Source: Filobacillus milosensis (GTDB lineage Bacteria; Bacillota; Bacilli; Bacillales; Alkalibacillaceae). Taken from it: DNA of 64,000 bases. A program made the translations under genes and the position numbers. The stretch covers positions 186,001 through 250,000 of the forward strand of contig NZ_SOPW01000004.1 of NCBI RefSeq assembly GCF_004402015.1, given 5' to 3'. How positions within the stretch are numbered: the first letter of the stretch is position 1; each line of letters begins with the position of its first letter. Below are positions 38,747 through 48,524 of this stretch, one piece after another. The notes under the pieces were generated by a model that saw only the letters and a list, made by a program, of their open reading frames with translations, did not search any database and was not told the DNA's origin.

Positions 38747-39224
38747 ATTTGTGTTGAAGATTTCGCTTAACCTCTGTGATTTTCTCATAAAAATCATCTA
38801 TAATCTTTTCATATTGAGCCAATTGTTGTCTCAGTTCATCATTATGTAAGCCATCCGATTGCCTCAAAGTATGAGTATCTCGTTTATAATAATCACCTTT
38901 TAGCTGTTCAAGTTGATTAATAACCTCGTCAAATGCTTGTAATCTCGGATATTCAGAAGGACTTATCTGCTTAGGTTGAGAAGTAAAAACCGTTTGATCA
39001 TTTAATTTTTTTCTACTTTGCTTGGCTAAATCGATCGCTTGACGATATTGTTTCCTTAAATTAGCATTCCACCTAAAACCACACGCTTGTGGAGTTCGAG
39101 ATAAACGATGACCAACCTCTTCAAACGCTTTCATTTGGGTTTTTCCTTCTCTTATATAACGTAATACTGTCTCAGCAAGAAGTAAGTCTTCATCTTTCGA
39201 CCATGCATCCTGTCTCGTCGACAT
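38745..39224 (-). CDS. rsfA: Prespore-specific regulator RsfA
   Basis: A 159-residue transcription factor of the RsfA family that tunes the sigma-F regulon. The N-terminal Myb-like domain reads [20 protein letters not shown] and [17 protein letters not shown] (residues 4-65). A coiled coil ends the protein. The ATG at 39224 follows AAGGGGTG seven bases upstream. A GCATA element around 39265 could belong to a sigma-F promoter, but I could not match the -10 box. Confidence 0.9.
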   Translation of the reverse strand: MSTRQDAWSKDEDLLLAETVLRYIREGKTQMKAFEEVGHRLSRTPQACGFRWNANLRKQYRQAIDLAKQSRKKLNDQTVFTSQPKQISPSEYPRLQAFDEVINQLEQLKGDYYKRDTHTLRQSDGLHNDELRQQLAQYEKIIDDFYEKITEVKRNLQHK

Positions 39225-39292
39225 CACTATACACCCCTTAACTCTATTAACTTTAATATTACTCTATGCAATAACTAAAGGGGTTAGAAGAA

Positions 39293-40057
39293 TTACTTAT
39301 TATTTTTATTGAAAAATTGTTTTAAAGCTTCCTTGTGTTCCTCACTGACCCACAATTGACTGCACGCCTTTACTTCATTATCCATTTGAATAGCTAGTGA
39401 GTCTAAAGACATCTTAGATAGTCTTTGTTGTTTCCATAATGTCATTTGATCAAATGACCGATTTAAAAAAGGAGCTAATAATTCATGTTGAGAGCTGATC
39501 GTTTCTTCAGTAATGATTTTTTGAATAAATCCTATTTCTTTTAATTCTTGTACATCTTTCACATCAGCTTCAATCATCCATTGAAAAGCCTGCTGCGGGT
39601 GAATTCGTTCATATAATAATGTTCCTCCACCCCAGCCAGTCGAAATCCCAAGTTGACCTTGAATAAATCCATAATTAGCAGCATTGGTTGCGAATCTAAA
39701 ATCACATGCTGATGCAATTTCTAAACCTCCGCCACGAGCCAATCCGTTCATCCAGGCAATAGTTGGAATAGGTAAGGTAGCTAATTTGTATAACACTTCT
39801 TGCATGGGTTTCAGTAAGTTATAGGCTTCATCGGCAGACATTTCACCGTGAAAATCATTCAAATCTCCACCAGCACAAAAAGACCTTGACCCAGCTCCTG
39901 TAATAATAAGAAACTTTAATGATTCAACATTTATATGATCTAAAATATCATTTAACTTTGACACCACAGATAAGGAAATGGCATTTAACTTATCTGGTCG
40001 ATTAATCGTAATCACAGCGTAACCATCTGGCGATACATCATATAAAACTTTAGGCAT
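39293..40057 (-). CDS. Enoyl-CoA hydratase/isomerase family protein
   Basis: A 254-residue crotonase-fold protein. AVITINRPDKLNAISLSVVS (residues 14-33) and ITGAGSRSFCAGGDLNDFHG near residue 54 form the CoA and oxyanion region. NGLARGGGLEIASACDFRFAT near residue 104 completes the site. The final substrate cannot be named: these proteins act as hydratases, isomerases or hydrolases. The ATG at 40057 follows AAGAGGT. B. subtilis has no such gene between rsfA and rpmF, so this looks like an insertion, flanked on one side by repeat copy 3. Confidence 0.85.
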   Translation of the reverse strand: MPKVLYDVSPDGYAVITINRPDKLNAISLSVVSKLNDILDHINVESLKFLIITGAGSRSFCAGGDLNDFHGEMSADEAYNLLKPMQEVLYKLATLPIPTIAWMNGLARGGGLEIASACDFRFATNAANYGFIQGQLGISTGWGGGTLLYERIHPQQAFQWMIEADVKDVQELKEIGFIQKIITEETISSQHELLAPFLNRSFDQMTLWKQQRLSKMSLDSLAIQMDNEVKACSQLWVSEEHKEALKQFFNKNNK

Positions 40058-40112
40058 ATACACGTACCTCTTTTCTTAATGCTTTAATAAAATATAATTT
40101 TTATTTATTAAA

Positions 40113-40285
40113 GCTACAGGCGGACGCTTTCCGCGGGCACGGCCTCAACGAAGGAACATCTTTGAATAATCTCCATTGCACCTTTGCACCGAGGAAGCAT
40201 ACTGCGAAGCGTTACTAGAAGACGCAGGTGCATCCCGCGTGATTTTCGGCTCGTGCTGTTCCCGCAGGAGTGGCCGCCTTTCGCT
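40113..40285 (+). repeat. GC-rich modular inverted-arm repeat, copy 3 (medium form)
   Basis: About 173 bases with the same left arm TACAGGCGGACGCTTTCCGC as the other copies and right arm GCTGTTCCCGCAGGAGTGGC ending CCGCCTTTCGC. The core matches the middle module of copy 2, including TGCACC and GGTGCA arms. The TTCTACGAATC lead-in seen in copies 1 and 2 is missing. The remaining part of the 40058-40389 gap holds AT-rich sequence and the rpmF terminator. Confidence 0.87.
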
Positions 40286-40352
40286 CACTTATCCAATTTA
40301 TTTTTCATTAAATGACAACAAAGAAATTCCTTTTTAAATATTTATAAGGACT

Positions 40353-40383
40353 ATAAAAAAAGATGCCTCAATTCTGAGACATC
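40353..40383 (-). terminator. Terminator after rpmF
   Basis: Arms GATGTCTCA and TGAGGCATC on the minus strand, loop GAAT, followed by TTTTTTT. One mismatch lies in the stem. It ends the ylbN-rpmF transcript. Confidence 0.85.
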
Positions 40384-40389
40384 TCTTCC

Positions 40390-40563
40390 TTATTTCTCTA
40401 CTACCTCTTTACCATCATACTGACCACATGCTTTACATACGTGGTGAGGTTTTGTATATTCACCGCAATTTGAACATTCTACCATGCCAGGTACATGTAA
40501 TTTCTTATGCGTACGACGTTGGTTTTTAACTTTTTTAGAAGTTCTTCTCTTTGGTACTGCCAT
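40390..40563 (-). CDS. rpmF: 50S ribosomal protein L32, zinc-binding form
   Basis: A 57-residue basic protein beginning [21 protein letters not shown] zinc ribbon is formed by CSNC (C30, C33) and CKAC (C43, C46), so this is the zinc-containing L32. GGAGG lies eight bases before the ATG. It follows ylbN after 52 bases, and the ylbN-rpmF pair is conserved in many bacteria. Confidence 0.97.
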   Translation of the reverse strand: MAVPKRRTSKKVKNQRRTHKKLHVPGMVECSNCGEYTKPHHVCKACGQYDGKEVVEK

Positions 40564-40615
40564 GTGTTACACCTCCCTTAAAGTTGATCCAAACATTTAT
40601 AAAGGATCACTAACA

Positions 40616-41155
40616 TTAATCGTTTTTGTCATCAAAAAAGTTTTTCAATGAAGATAAACGAGGGTCCACCTTCTGTTTTTCTTCTTCTTCATCTTTAGCT
40701 TTTAAGTCTTCATGCTCATCTTCTTGAAGAAGATCCCAACCATTTCCTTCAGAAATGATGTTATCCATCGTTGCCTCATCACTGTAAACTCTAATGGGTA
40801 CTTCCAATAGAATATTTTCCTCGATATAAGGCAGTAAGTCAAGCAATTCTTGATCAATATAATGAATATCTTCATCTTCTTTAGCTGCGTATTCTACAGT
40901 AGTAAATTGATCAACAGCCTGTACTGTAAAATCATAAGGAACATCAACTAATGTTCTTGCACAAGGTAACGTCATGGTACCTTTAATAGAATAGCGAAAT
41001 GTAAACGTTTCTCCAGATACGCTTACTTCACCATCAACTTTAACATCATTGATTTCTCTAATATCATTTTCCATACGCTCCAGTCCACTAACATTAACTG
41101 TTTCACTGAAATCATATGGTGCTTCTCTTTTAATTTTTTGTAAGGAAAAATTCAT
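40616..41155 (-). CDS. ylbN: YceD/DUF177-family protein YlbN
   Basis: A 179-residue acidic protein of the YceD family, with a region typical of the family around TLPCARTLVDVPYDFTVQAV (near residue 81). A charged tail DPRLSSLKNFFDDKND ends it. Members may take part in rRNA or ribosome assembly and are nearly always linked to rpmF; the role is not settled. It is divergent from tmcAL. Confidence 0.88.
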   Translation of the reverse strand: MNFSLQKIKREAPYDFSETVNVSGLERMENDIREINDVKVDGEVSVSGETFTFRYSIKGTMTLPCARTLVDVPYDFTVQAVDQFTTVEYAAKEDEDIHYIDQELLDLLPYIEENILLEVPIRVYSDEATMDNIISEGNGWDLLQEDEHEDLKAKDEEEEKQKVDPRLSSLKNFFDDKND

Positions 41156-41181
41156 AGTATCACCTCAAGGCAACAAGAGTT

Positions 41182-41210
41182 ATTGTAAAAGGAAATTAAC
41201 CTTTTGTCAA
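41182..41210 (-). promoter_or_regulatory. Sigma-A promoter of ylbN-rpmF
   Basis: On the minus strand TTGACA (41205-41210) and TACAAT (41182-41187) are separated by 17 bases. It lies about 27 bases upstream of the ylbN start. Confidence 0.82.
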
Positions 41211-41249
41211 TATTTTTTCTTAACACCACAAAATTAAACACAGATAAAC

Positions 41250-41278
41250 TTGATTTTATCTTTAGTTCCTTCTAAATT
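41250..41278 (+). promoter_or_regulatory. Possible sigma-A promoter of tmcAL
   Basis: TTGATT (41250-41255) and TAAATT (41273-41278) are separated by 17 bases and face tmcAL. The -10 box is a weak match. Confidence 0.5.
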
Positions 41279-41312
41279 AGATTATAGAATATTTAATTAG
41301 GCGGTGTCATTC

Positions 41313-42539
41313 ATGAAAGCATGTGGTTTAATTGTCGAATATAATCCGTTTCATAATGGTCATGTGTACCATCTCCAGCAATCTAAAGAAGAAACTCAAG
41401 CTGATGTAATGGTAGCAGTAATGAGCGGTTCTTTCTTACAACGTGGTGAACCGGCCATTATTGATAAGTTTCATCGCGCAAAAGCAGCATTACAAAGTGG
41501 TGTAGATATTGTTTTAGAATTACCTTATGTTTATGCTGTCCAATATGCTGATTTATTTGCACGAGGTGCCATCTTAACATTATCAAGTTTAAATGTCGAC
41601 CATGTATGCTTCGGAAGTGAAGCAGGGAATATAGTACCTTTTATAAATGGCTATCATCATTATATACAAAATGAAAAACAGTTTGAATCAAAACTTCATC
41701 AATTTTTAGATGAAGGTCTGTCTTTCCCTCAAGCAAGTAAAAAAGCTTATGAATCAATTGATTTAACTTCAGGTGAAGTTGATTTAAGCCAACCGAACAA
41801 TATTTTAGGTTTTAGCTATGTTAAAGCTGTAAAAGAACTGAATGCTTCAATAAAACCTGAAACGATTCAACGAACTAAGAGTGGTTATCACGATGAAAAG
41901 ATCGAACATGATATTGCAAGTGCGACAAGCATCCGAAAAGAAATACTTCAACAACAGTCCATGACATCAAATGCTCGAAATGCTCTTCCAACTGCCACTG
42001 TGGAACAGCTTAACAATTACATGCATTCAAGCGGACGCTGGCATAGTTGGGAAGATTATTTCCCATTCTTACAATTACTCGTACAAACTCGAACACTGGA
42101 TGAGCTTAAGTCTATTCATGGAGTCATTGAAGGTCTTGAATATCGGTTAAAACAAACAGTTCAAGAAGCTGAATCTTTTGAACACTGGATGCAATTATTA
42201 AAAACAAAGCGTTACACATGGACACGTATACAACGAATGTTTGCACATTTATTAACAAATACCACAAAAGAAGAGATTGAAACTTATAAATCTATAAACC
42301 AATCACCTTACGTTAGAATTTTGGGTATGACTGATAAAGGACGTTCATATATTCAATCGATTAAAAAGGATATTGACGTACCATTAATATCGAACATCCA
42401 ACAGTTTAACCATTCAATGTTGGACATTGAAGAAAGAGCAACTAATGCTTATTACTCTCCGTTACCTTCATCAGTCAAAAAAGTATTTAAATCGCAGGAA
42501 TTAACAGGACCTATTATATTAAAAGAGACAGGAATTTAA
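41313..42539 (+). CDS. tmcAL: tRNA(Met) cytidine acetate ligase TmcAL (YlbM)
   Basis: Makes N4-acetylcytidine at the wobble base of elongator tRNA-Met using acetate and ATP. The nucleotidyltransferase motif VEYNPFHNGHVYHLQQSKEE lies at residues 8-27 and VAVMSGSFLQRGEPAIIDKF near residue 38. The later region ATSIRKEI is also typical. The ATG at 41313 gives 408 residues and follows AGGCGGTG; a GTG three codons earlier is possible. Its stop lies inside a bidirectional terminator shared with ylbL. Confidence 0.92.
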   Translation: MKACGLIVEYNPFHNGHVYHLQQSKEETQADVMVAVMSGSFLQRGEPAIIDKFHRAKAALQSGVDIVLELPYVYAVQYADLFARGAILTLSSLNVDHVCFGSEAGNIVPFINGYHHYIQNEKQFESKLHQFLDEGLSFPQASKKAYESIDLTSGEVDLSQPNNILGFSYVKAVKELNASIKPETIQRTKSGYHDEKIEHDIASATSIRKEILQQQSMTSNARNALPTATVEQLNNYMHSSGRWHSWEDYFPFLQLLVQTRTLDELKSIHGVIEGLEYRLKQTVQEAESFEHWMQLLKTKRYTWTRIQRMFAHLLTNTTKEEIETYKSINQSPYVRILGMTDKGRSYIQSIKKDIDVPLISNIQQFNHSMLDIEERATNAYYSPLPSSVKKVFKSQELTGPIILKETGI

Positions 42540-42555
42540 TTTCCTGTCTCTTTTT
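42521..42555. terminator. Bidirectional terminator between tmcAL and ylbL
   Basis: Arms AAAAGAGACAGGAA and TTCCTGTCTCTTTTT flank the short loop TTTAA. The stop codons of both convergent genes lie within the hairpin, whose reading frames overlap by four bases. Confidence 0.9.
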
Positions 42556-43582
42556 CATCTAATTCATTTAAATAATTTAAAGCATCTTCAAAAGTATCGA
42601 CTGCAACTACTTTCATATCTGTTCCAATTTCTTCAGCAGTCTCTTTAGCTACTTGGTAATTAGAACCTTCCCGTCCCTCTTCATTAGGGGCAAAGAAAAT
42701 ATCTGCTCCTTCGTTATCAGCTGCAACTACCTTTTTATCAATTCCACCAATTCGATAAACATTTCCATCGTAATCAATTTCACCTGTTCCTGCAATTTGA
42801 TATCCTTTTGTAATATCTTCAGAAGTTAACTGATCATAAATTTCCAGAGTTAACATTAATCCTGCACTTGGTCCGCCAATACCACCGCTGTCAAATTCAA
42901 TCTCTGGTTCCACGGAAACATCACGATCTGTCACAAGGGAAATACCCATCCCTGCACGATCAGGGTCATTTGGAAATGATCCCAGCGCAAAACTAACATT
43001 AATCTCTCTTTCAACCTCTTCTTCTTCACGGATTACGGTTAAATCGATGCTTTCTCCTTTTTCTAGAGGAGATATTATATCTAATACTTCTTGAGCAGAA
43101 GTGACATCTTGACCATTTATTGCAATGATACGATCTCCACGCTCTAAATGGCCTTGAGCTGGCATACTATCTACAACAGCCATTACGTAGACACCTTTAT
43201 AATCTATTGTGATATCCTTATTAGCTGCCTTATATGCCACTACCGTTGCCGCTTCTTGTGATGTTTCCATAAAATGAATTTGTGTTTCCATATACTCTTC
43301 TTGACTAACACCTTCTGGGCGAATTTGTTCTAAATCATAGATTTGATAAAAAGGTCTAATTTTTGCCCACAAGTAATATATAGGGGTGGCTTGCCCACCT
43401 CGAACAGTGACTAAATGGAGTTCACCTTCGCTATCAAAATGACCTTCAACATCCACCACATCATCTAATGCATATATACCACCTGGTTGATAGATGTAAT
43501 AATCTAATTTATAACTTGTTAAGAAAAATATAAGTCCTAATAATATGACAAAGAAAATAAGCTGTTTCCGTTTAATTTGCAT
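42536..43582 (-). CDS. ylbL: Membrane-anchored PDZ and Lon-like serine protease YlbL
   Basis: A 348-residue protein with one N-terminal membrane helix (LIFFVILLGLIFFLTSY). A PDZ domain follows at about residues 130-200 (RGDRIIAINGQDVTSAQEVL). The C-terminal Lon-type S16 protease domain carries the serine in GGIGGPSAGLML near residue 230 and the lysine in IGGIDKKVVAAD. In B. subtilis YlbL controls the division inhibitor YneA after DNA damage. It overlaps ylbK by 11 bases. Confidence 0.92.
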   Translation of the reverse strand: MQIKRKQLIFFVILLGLIFFLTSYKLDYYIYQPGGIYALDDVVDVEGHFDSEGELHLVTVRGGQATPIYYLWAKIRPFYQIYDLEQIRPEGVSQEEYMETQIHFMETSQEAATVVAYKAANKDITIDYKGVYVMAVVDSMPAQGHLERGDRIIAINGQDVTSAQEVLDIISPLEKGESIDLTVIREEEEVEREINVSFALGSFPNDPDRAGMGISLVTDRDVSVEPEIEFDSGGIGGPSAGLMLTLEIYDQLTSEDITKGYQIAGTGEIDYDGNVYRIGGIDKKVVAADNEGADIFFAPNEEGREGSNYQVAKETAEEIGTDMKVVAVDTFEDALNYLNELDEKETGN

Positions 43583-44363
43583 CTGAACCCTTCCAATCTG
43601 CTATTACATTTTTTATTTGATCGATATGCTTTATTCCTTCTTCTTCCCCCTTAGAGATTATTTCTTCAATTTGAGAATAATTCCTTGAACTATATGAATA
43701 AACTTCAGGACGCATAATGATATCTGCATCAACCATTCGATAATTTGTAATTTCATTTTGCATGATATCAATACTCTGCATGATGATGTCATATATTGAG
43801 TACACTTCAGTATTTTTCTCAAACTTTGAGCAATCAACCGCTATAACGATATCTGCTCCCATGTCTTTTACGACAGAAATAGGAATTCTATCTATTACAC
43901 CACCATCAACCAGTAAATGGTCACCAACTTTTACAGGAACAAAAACCCCTGGAATAGAAATACTGGCTCTAACGGCAGTTGCTGCATCTCCTTCAGAAAA
44001 AACAACCTTTTCACCGTTGTAAACATCTGTTGCCACAATTGAAACGGGAATCTTAAATTCTTCCAGCTTTTTATTAAATGTAAACATACTAATATAGGAT
44101 TTGATTCGATCCCCTTGAATCAAGCCCATCTTAGGTACAATAATATCCATAAAATATTTCCGTTTAAAAGTAAGGGCTAATTGATACATGTTTTCCACAG
44201 TTTGACCAGATCCGTAGAAAGCACCAACTAGTGCCCCCATACTACTTCCAGCAATATAATCTATTGGAATCCCATGTTCTTCTAATACTTTAATAACACC
44301 TAAATGAGAAAATCCTCTAGCTCCTCCAGAACCTAAGGCTAAACCTATTTTTGGTCGGCTCAT
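43572..44363 (-). CDS. ylbK: Patatin-like phospholipase family protein YlbK
   Basis: A 263-residue protein of the RssA/YlbK patatin family. The oxyanion motif GSGGARGFSHLGVIKVLEEH (residues 11-30), the nucleophile GSSMGALVGAFY and the catalytic aspartate LLVDGGVIDRIP are all present. These are probable lipid hydrolases; the substrate is unknown. Co-transcribed with ylbL, with which it overlaps. Confidence 0.88.
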   Translation of the reverse strand: MSRPKIGLALGSGGARGFSHLGVIKVLEEHGIPIDYIAGSSMGALVGAFYGSGQTVENMYQLALTFKRKYFMDIIVPKMGLIQGDRIKSYISMFTFNKKLEEFKIPVSIVATDVYNGEKVVFSEGDAATAVRASISIPGVFVPVKVGDHLLVDGGVIDRIPISVVKDMGADIVIAVDCSKFEKNTEVYSIYDIIMQSIDIMQNEITNYRMVDADIIMRPEVYSYSSRNYSQIEEIISKGEEEGIKHIDQIKNVIADWKGSDAN

Positions 44364-44506
44364 AGGCTCCCTCCTGTCAAAATTATTTCATCTATGCATA
44401 AGTAAACAACTATCTTGCGTATAGTGTATAAGAAGTTCGTTATCATTATATTTTACTATTTGATGTTCTATTCGTACAGCCATCTTCATGATTAGGAGGC
44501 AGATTA

Positions 44507-45724
44507 GTGATCGATAAAGTCCGGACAATTCTTTATACGATTAGCACAATATTTTTGGCACTTGCCATTATTATATACCCTGATGATTCGTTTGAAGCCT
44601 CAATCAGAGGTTTAAATTTATGGTTAGAAATAGTATTCCCTTCTTTATTACCCTTTTTCATCGTAGCTGAATTACTATTGGCATTCGGTATCGTAAGGTT
44701 AATCGGTATGCTTTTAGAACCATTAATGAGACCTCTATTTAATATCCCTGGGGCTGGAGGGGTCGTTTTAGGTATGGGACTAGCCAGTGGTTATCCTTCA
44801 GGGGCGAAAATTTCTGCCAGGTTAAGACAAGAAGGTGTGTTAACCCAAACTGAAGCTGAGCGACTTGTATCCTTCACAAATGCTTCAAACCCTTTATTTA
44901 TATTTGGTGCGATTTCCGTAGGATTTTTTCATGATGCAAAAACAGGTTTACTGCTTGCAAGTAGTCACTATATTGGGGCAGTATTAGTTGGTTTATGTAT
45001 GAGATTTTATAAATATAAGGATTATTCTTATAGAGAACAAAGAGTAATTAAGACATCATTTTTAAGAAGAGCTTGGTCAACCCTTCACCATGAACGCATG
45101 AAATCAAAAGAACCATTGGGTAAAATTCTAGGACAAGCTGTCAGTTCTTCCATACAAACTCTTGTGTTGATTGGAGGATTTATTGTTTTATTTTCGGTGA
45201 TCAATAAGTTACTTTTTTTAACCGGTGTAACAACTAAAGTAGCTGCAGCTATTGGGCAACTATTTAATGTATTATCCATTCCACCTGATCTATCCTTACC
45301 ATTCATAGCTGGGTTATTTGAGATTACATTAGGTGCTCAAATGATTTCTCAAACAGAACATACAACTTTATTGGTGCAATTAGTATTTGTTAGCGCAATA
45401 CTTGCTTTTAATGGCTTTTCAATACAGGCACAGGTTGCTAGTATATTATCAAATACAGATATTCGGTTTGCACCTTACTTTTTCGCCAGAATTCTACACA
45501 TTTTCTTTTCTGTATGGCTAACAATTATTTTGTTTAAACCGTTATATTTAAACCGTAACGCGTATTCGCCTTATGATATTACTGTAGATTCTGAACAACA
45601 AACCTTACCCACATATTTTTGGATGGATTTATGGCAATGGTTAGAACAATACGGTCAATGGATTTCACTTGGTTCACTTTTGATTGGATGTTTAATACTA
45701 TTTGCACAAATTAAAAGAGCCTAG
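44507..45724 (+). CDS. ylbJ: Sporulation integral membrane protein YlbJ
   Basis: A 405-residue protein with about eight membrane helices and a nucleoside-recognition (Gate) domain. GMGLASGYPSGAKISARLRQ near residue 87 and VSFTNASNPLFIFGAISVGF near residue 123 are family segments. B. subtilis YlbJ is made under sigma-E and is needed for spore cortex formation. It starts with GTG at 44507 after AGGAGG. I could not identify a sigma-E promoter in the divergent ylbK-ylbJ gap. Confidence 0.9.
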   Translation: MIDKVRTILYTISTIFLALAIIIYPDDSFEASIRGLNLWLEIVFPSLLPFFIVAELLLAFGIVRLIGMLLEPLMRPLFNIPGAGGVVLGMGLASGYPSGAKISARLRQEGVLTQTEAERLVSFTNASNPLFIFGAISVGFFHDAKTGLLLASSHYIGAVLVGLCMRFYKYKDYSYREQRVIKTSFLRRAWSTLHHERMKSKEPLGKILGQAVSSSIQTLVLIGGFIVLFSVINKLLFLTGVTTKVAAAIGQLFNVLSIPPDLSLPFIAGLFEITLGAQMISQTEHTTLLVQLVFVSAILAFNGFSIQAQVASILSNTDIRFAPYFFARILHIFFSVWLTIILFKPLYLNRNAYSPYDITVDSEQQTLPTYFWMDLWQWLEQYGQWISLGSLLIGCLILFAQIKRA

Positions 45725-45741
45725 TGCGGCTCTTTTTCTAA
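45713..45741 (+). terminator. Terminator after ylbJ
   Basis: Arms AAAGAGCC and GGCTCTTT flank the loop TAGTGC, followed by TTTCT. The hairpin begins inside the last codons of ylbJ and separates it from convergent coaD. Confidence 0.8.
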
Positions 45742-45746
45742 TTCCC

Positions 45747-46795
<1,049 letters not shown>

Positions 46796-46860
46796 TTAAT
46801 CACCCTTATGATTTTTATAATTTGATGTATACTTTTCAACTCTAGTGGTAAAAATAGCTT

Positions 46861-47021
46861 CTAGAACGGAACTAAGAGGAATCCGTTCATTCGGAGAAAG
46901 TCTTATCATTCCCCATAAGACCTTCTTCCGGTTTCTCCTCTCCCTTTTTGTACTCTCTCTGTTGTGAAACGGAGAGTTGTGGCTCTTATTTAATCTGCGG
47001 ATTAAAAAGAGCCACTTTTTT
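46861..47021 (+). ncRNA. Structured region upstream of rsmD, with a plus-strand terminator (ylbH-leader-like)
   Basis: Several hairpins are packed together: AACGGA and ATCCGTT, GTCTTAT and ATAAGAC inside GGAGAAA and TTTCTCC, ACTCTC and GAGAGT. The last is the long perfect stem GTGGCTCTTATTTAATC with GATTAAAAAGAGCCAC (46979-47015) followed by TTTTTT on the plus strand. Rfam describes a ylbH leader RNA in this genomic position in Bacillus, with cis or trans role unsettled. The T-run points to plus-strand transcription here, antisense to rsmD. A promoter is not clear. Confidence 0.45.
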
Positions 47022-47027
47022 ATTCCC

Positions 47028-48401
47028 TTATTTTGATCTCTGAATACTCAAAGAGAATATTTTTGAAGCTACTTCAGAATTGATATACATTCTATCATTT
47101 AGTTTAACCAAAAACTCTTCAATGAATTGATAATGTGTTTCATTAAGGATATATAGGTCTCTTTTAGGATAAATCCTTATACGCTCATTACCTTTACTAA
47201 TCATTAACTCACCTTCTCTAAGTTCAGAAAACGTTAATTCAGTATCTTCAACAATATCTTCAAGCGGCAGATAGCTTGTATCGTTATACAGAATCCCTTT
47301 CCAATCTACCTCTTCATTATTTAAAGTAATTTCTCTTTGGTCATATTCATAAAAAGGAACATTAGGTTCGTTCGTCATATTACTTACAAAAAAATCGGTG
47401 TAGATATCCAGCTCCTTTAATGACTCATCTAAATACTGATCTAAGTTATTTAGTTCTTCTTTATGGTTTATTAAAACATTCAGCCACTCTTCTTTTTGTT
47501 TACGAGTTAAATGTTGATTTAATTGATTGGATAGAAAAGCAGCCTTGTCTGATTGTATTTCCATGGAAAAAAAGAAGGCATTCAGAATATTGATTAACAG
47601 TTCACTGTGATTGGTTTGCTCAGTTAACTGACGCTTTATAGTTGTCCCTAATAAACCTGAAGCTATCTTTCTTTTTTCCGTATGATTTATGACTGAAACT
47701 CCCGTATTATAAGTGGGATCTTGATCAGGGTTAATAATAAAGATTTGGTTTTTCACGTCAAATAAATCTAATAGTTCTATAAATGGCTCAAATTTATAAG
47801 GAATATGAGATAAGATTAATGTTTGATGCTTCTGACCGTATACCGCTTCATATTGTGCATTTGATTTAACCATTGGAATAGACTCAACATTGTTAAAAGT
47901 CCATTGGTGGTAATTAATTCGTTCTAAAACATCTGAATAATTTGGTTTTTTAAACGTGTACCAATTCCAACCTTCATTTATAGGACTTGTCATAGTCAGC
48001 TTAATAGGTAAAGTAACTTGCTGATCATTCAATTGAAATTTAGGTAGCCAATTTAATAATAAACCTTCTTCCTCATTAAAAGGCAAAGAATAAGTTAAGC
48101 TTACTTCATGAGTTTCTTTAAGTGTGATGGTTTGATTTTGAATGGTGCATGATTCATCTTGGCTGTTCGTACACGATACTTTTGATGCAACATTAGGTAA
48201 TTCAATGATTAGTTTGTTATCTTGTAACTGATTAACTGTTAAATTAACATTAACTTGATGGTTAGATTCATAAAGGTTAACGTCTACATTGGGTCCAACA
48301 TCTTCTTCAGCTATAATATTATGAAAATCCCACCACTGATAAACTGCTAATCCCAAGCTCATGGTTGCCATAAGAAGGGTTAACATGATCCAATTTCTCA
48401 T
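47028..48401 (-). CDS. Unknown membrane-anchored protein with stalk-like C-terminus
   Basis: A 457-residue protein I do not recognise. The start is MRNWIMLTLLMATMSLGLAV at the ATG at 48401, after AAAGGTGG; the upstream ATG lies on that site. The first 20 residues form a signal anchor. Residues 30-150 are beta-rich with two cysteines close together (SCTNSQDESCT). The last 110 residues resemble the stalk or copper-amine-oxidase-N-like fold, with GILYNDTSYLPLEDIVEDTE. It probably faces the outside. It is not part of the B. subtilis ylbF-ylbG-rsmD order. Confidence 0.75.
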   Translation of the reverse strand: MRNWIMLTLLMATMSLGLAVYQWWDFHNIIAEEDVGPNVDVNLYESNHQVNVNLTVNQLQDNKLIIELPNVASKVSCTNSQDESCTIQNQTITLKETHEVSLTYSLPFNEEEGLLLNWLPKFQLNDQQVTLPIKLTMTSPINEGWNWYTFKKPNYSDVLERINYHQWTFNNVESIPMVKSNAQYEAVYGQKHQTLILSHIPYKFEPFIELLDLFDVKNQIFIINPDQDPTYNTGVSVINHTEKRKIASGLLGTTIKRQLTEQTNHSELLINILNAFFFSMEIQSDKAAFLSNQLNQHLTRKQKEEWLNVLINHKEELNNLDQYLDESLKELDIYTDFFVSNMTNEPNVPFYEYDQREITLNNEEVDWKGILYNDTSYLPLEDIVEDTELTFSELREGELMISKGNERIRIYPKRDLYILNETHYQFIEEFLVKLNDRMYINSEVASKIFSLSIQRSK

Positions 48402-48524
48402 GACCATCCACCTTTATGTATAATTCGATTTTATTTTACCAAAAGGGACACGTGGTTACTATGTTGTTTCACAAAAAAGTCGAAACGTGCTACATTTATG
48501 ATTGATGCATAGGAGGTTTAAAAG

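Noticed and set aside
44364-44506. Sigma-E promoter ahead of ylbJ
   Set aside because: GCATAA and GTATA-like pieces are present, but no pair of boxes at the right distance could be supported.
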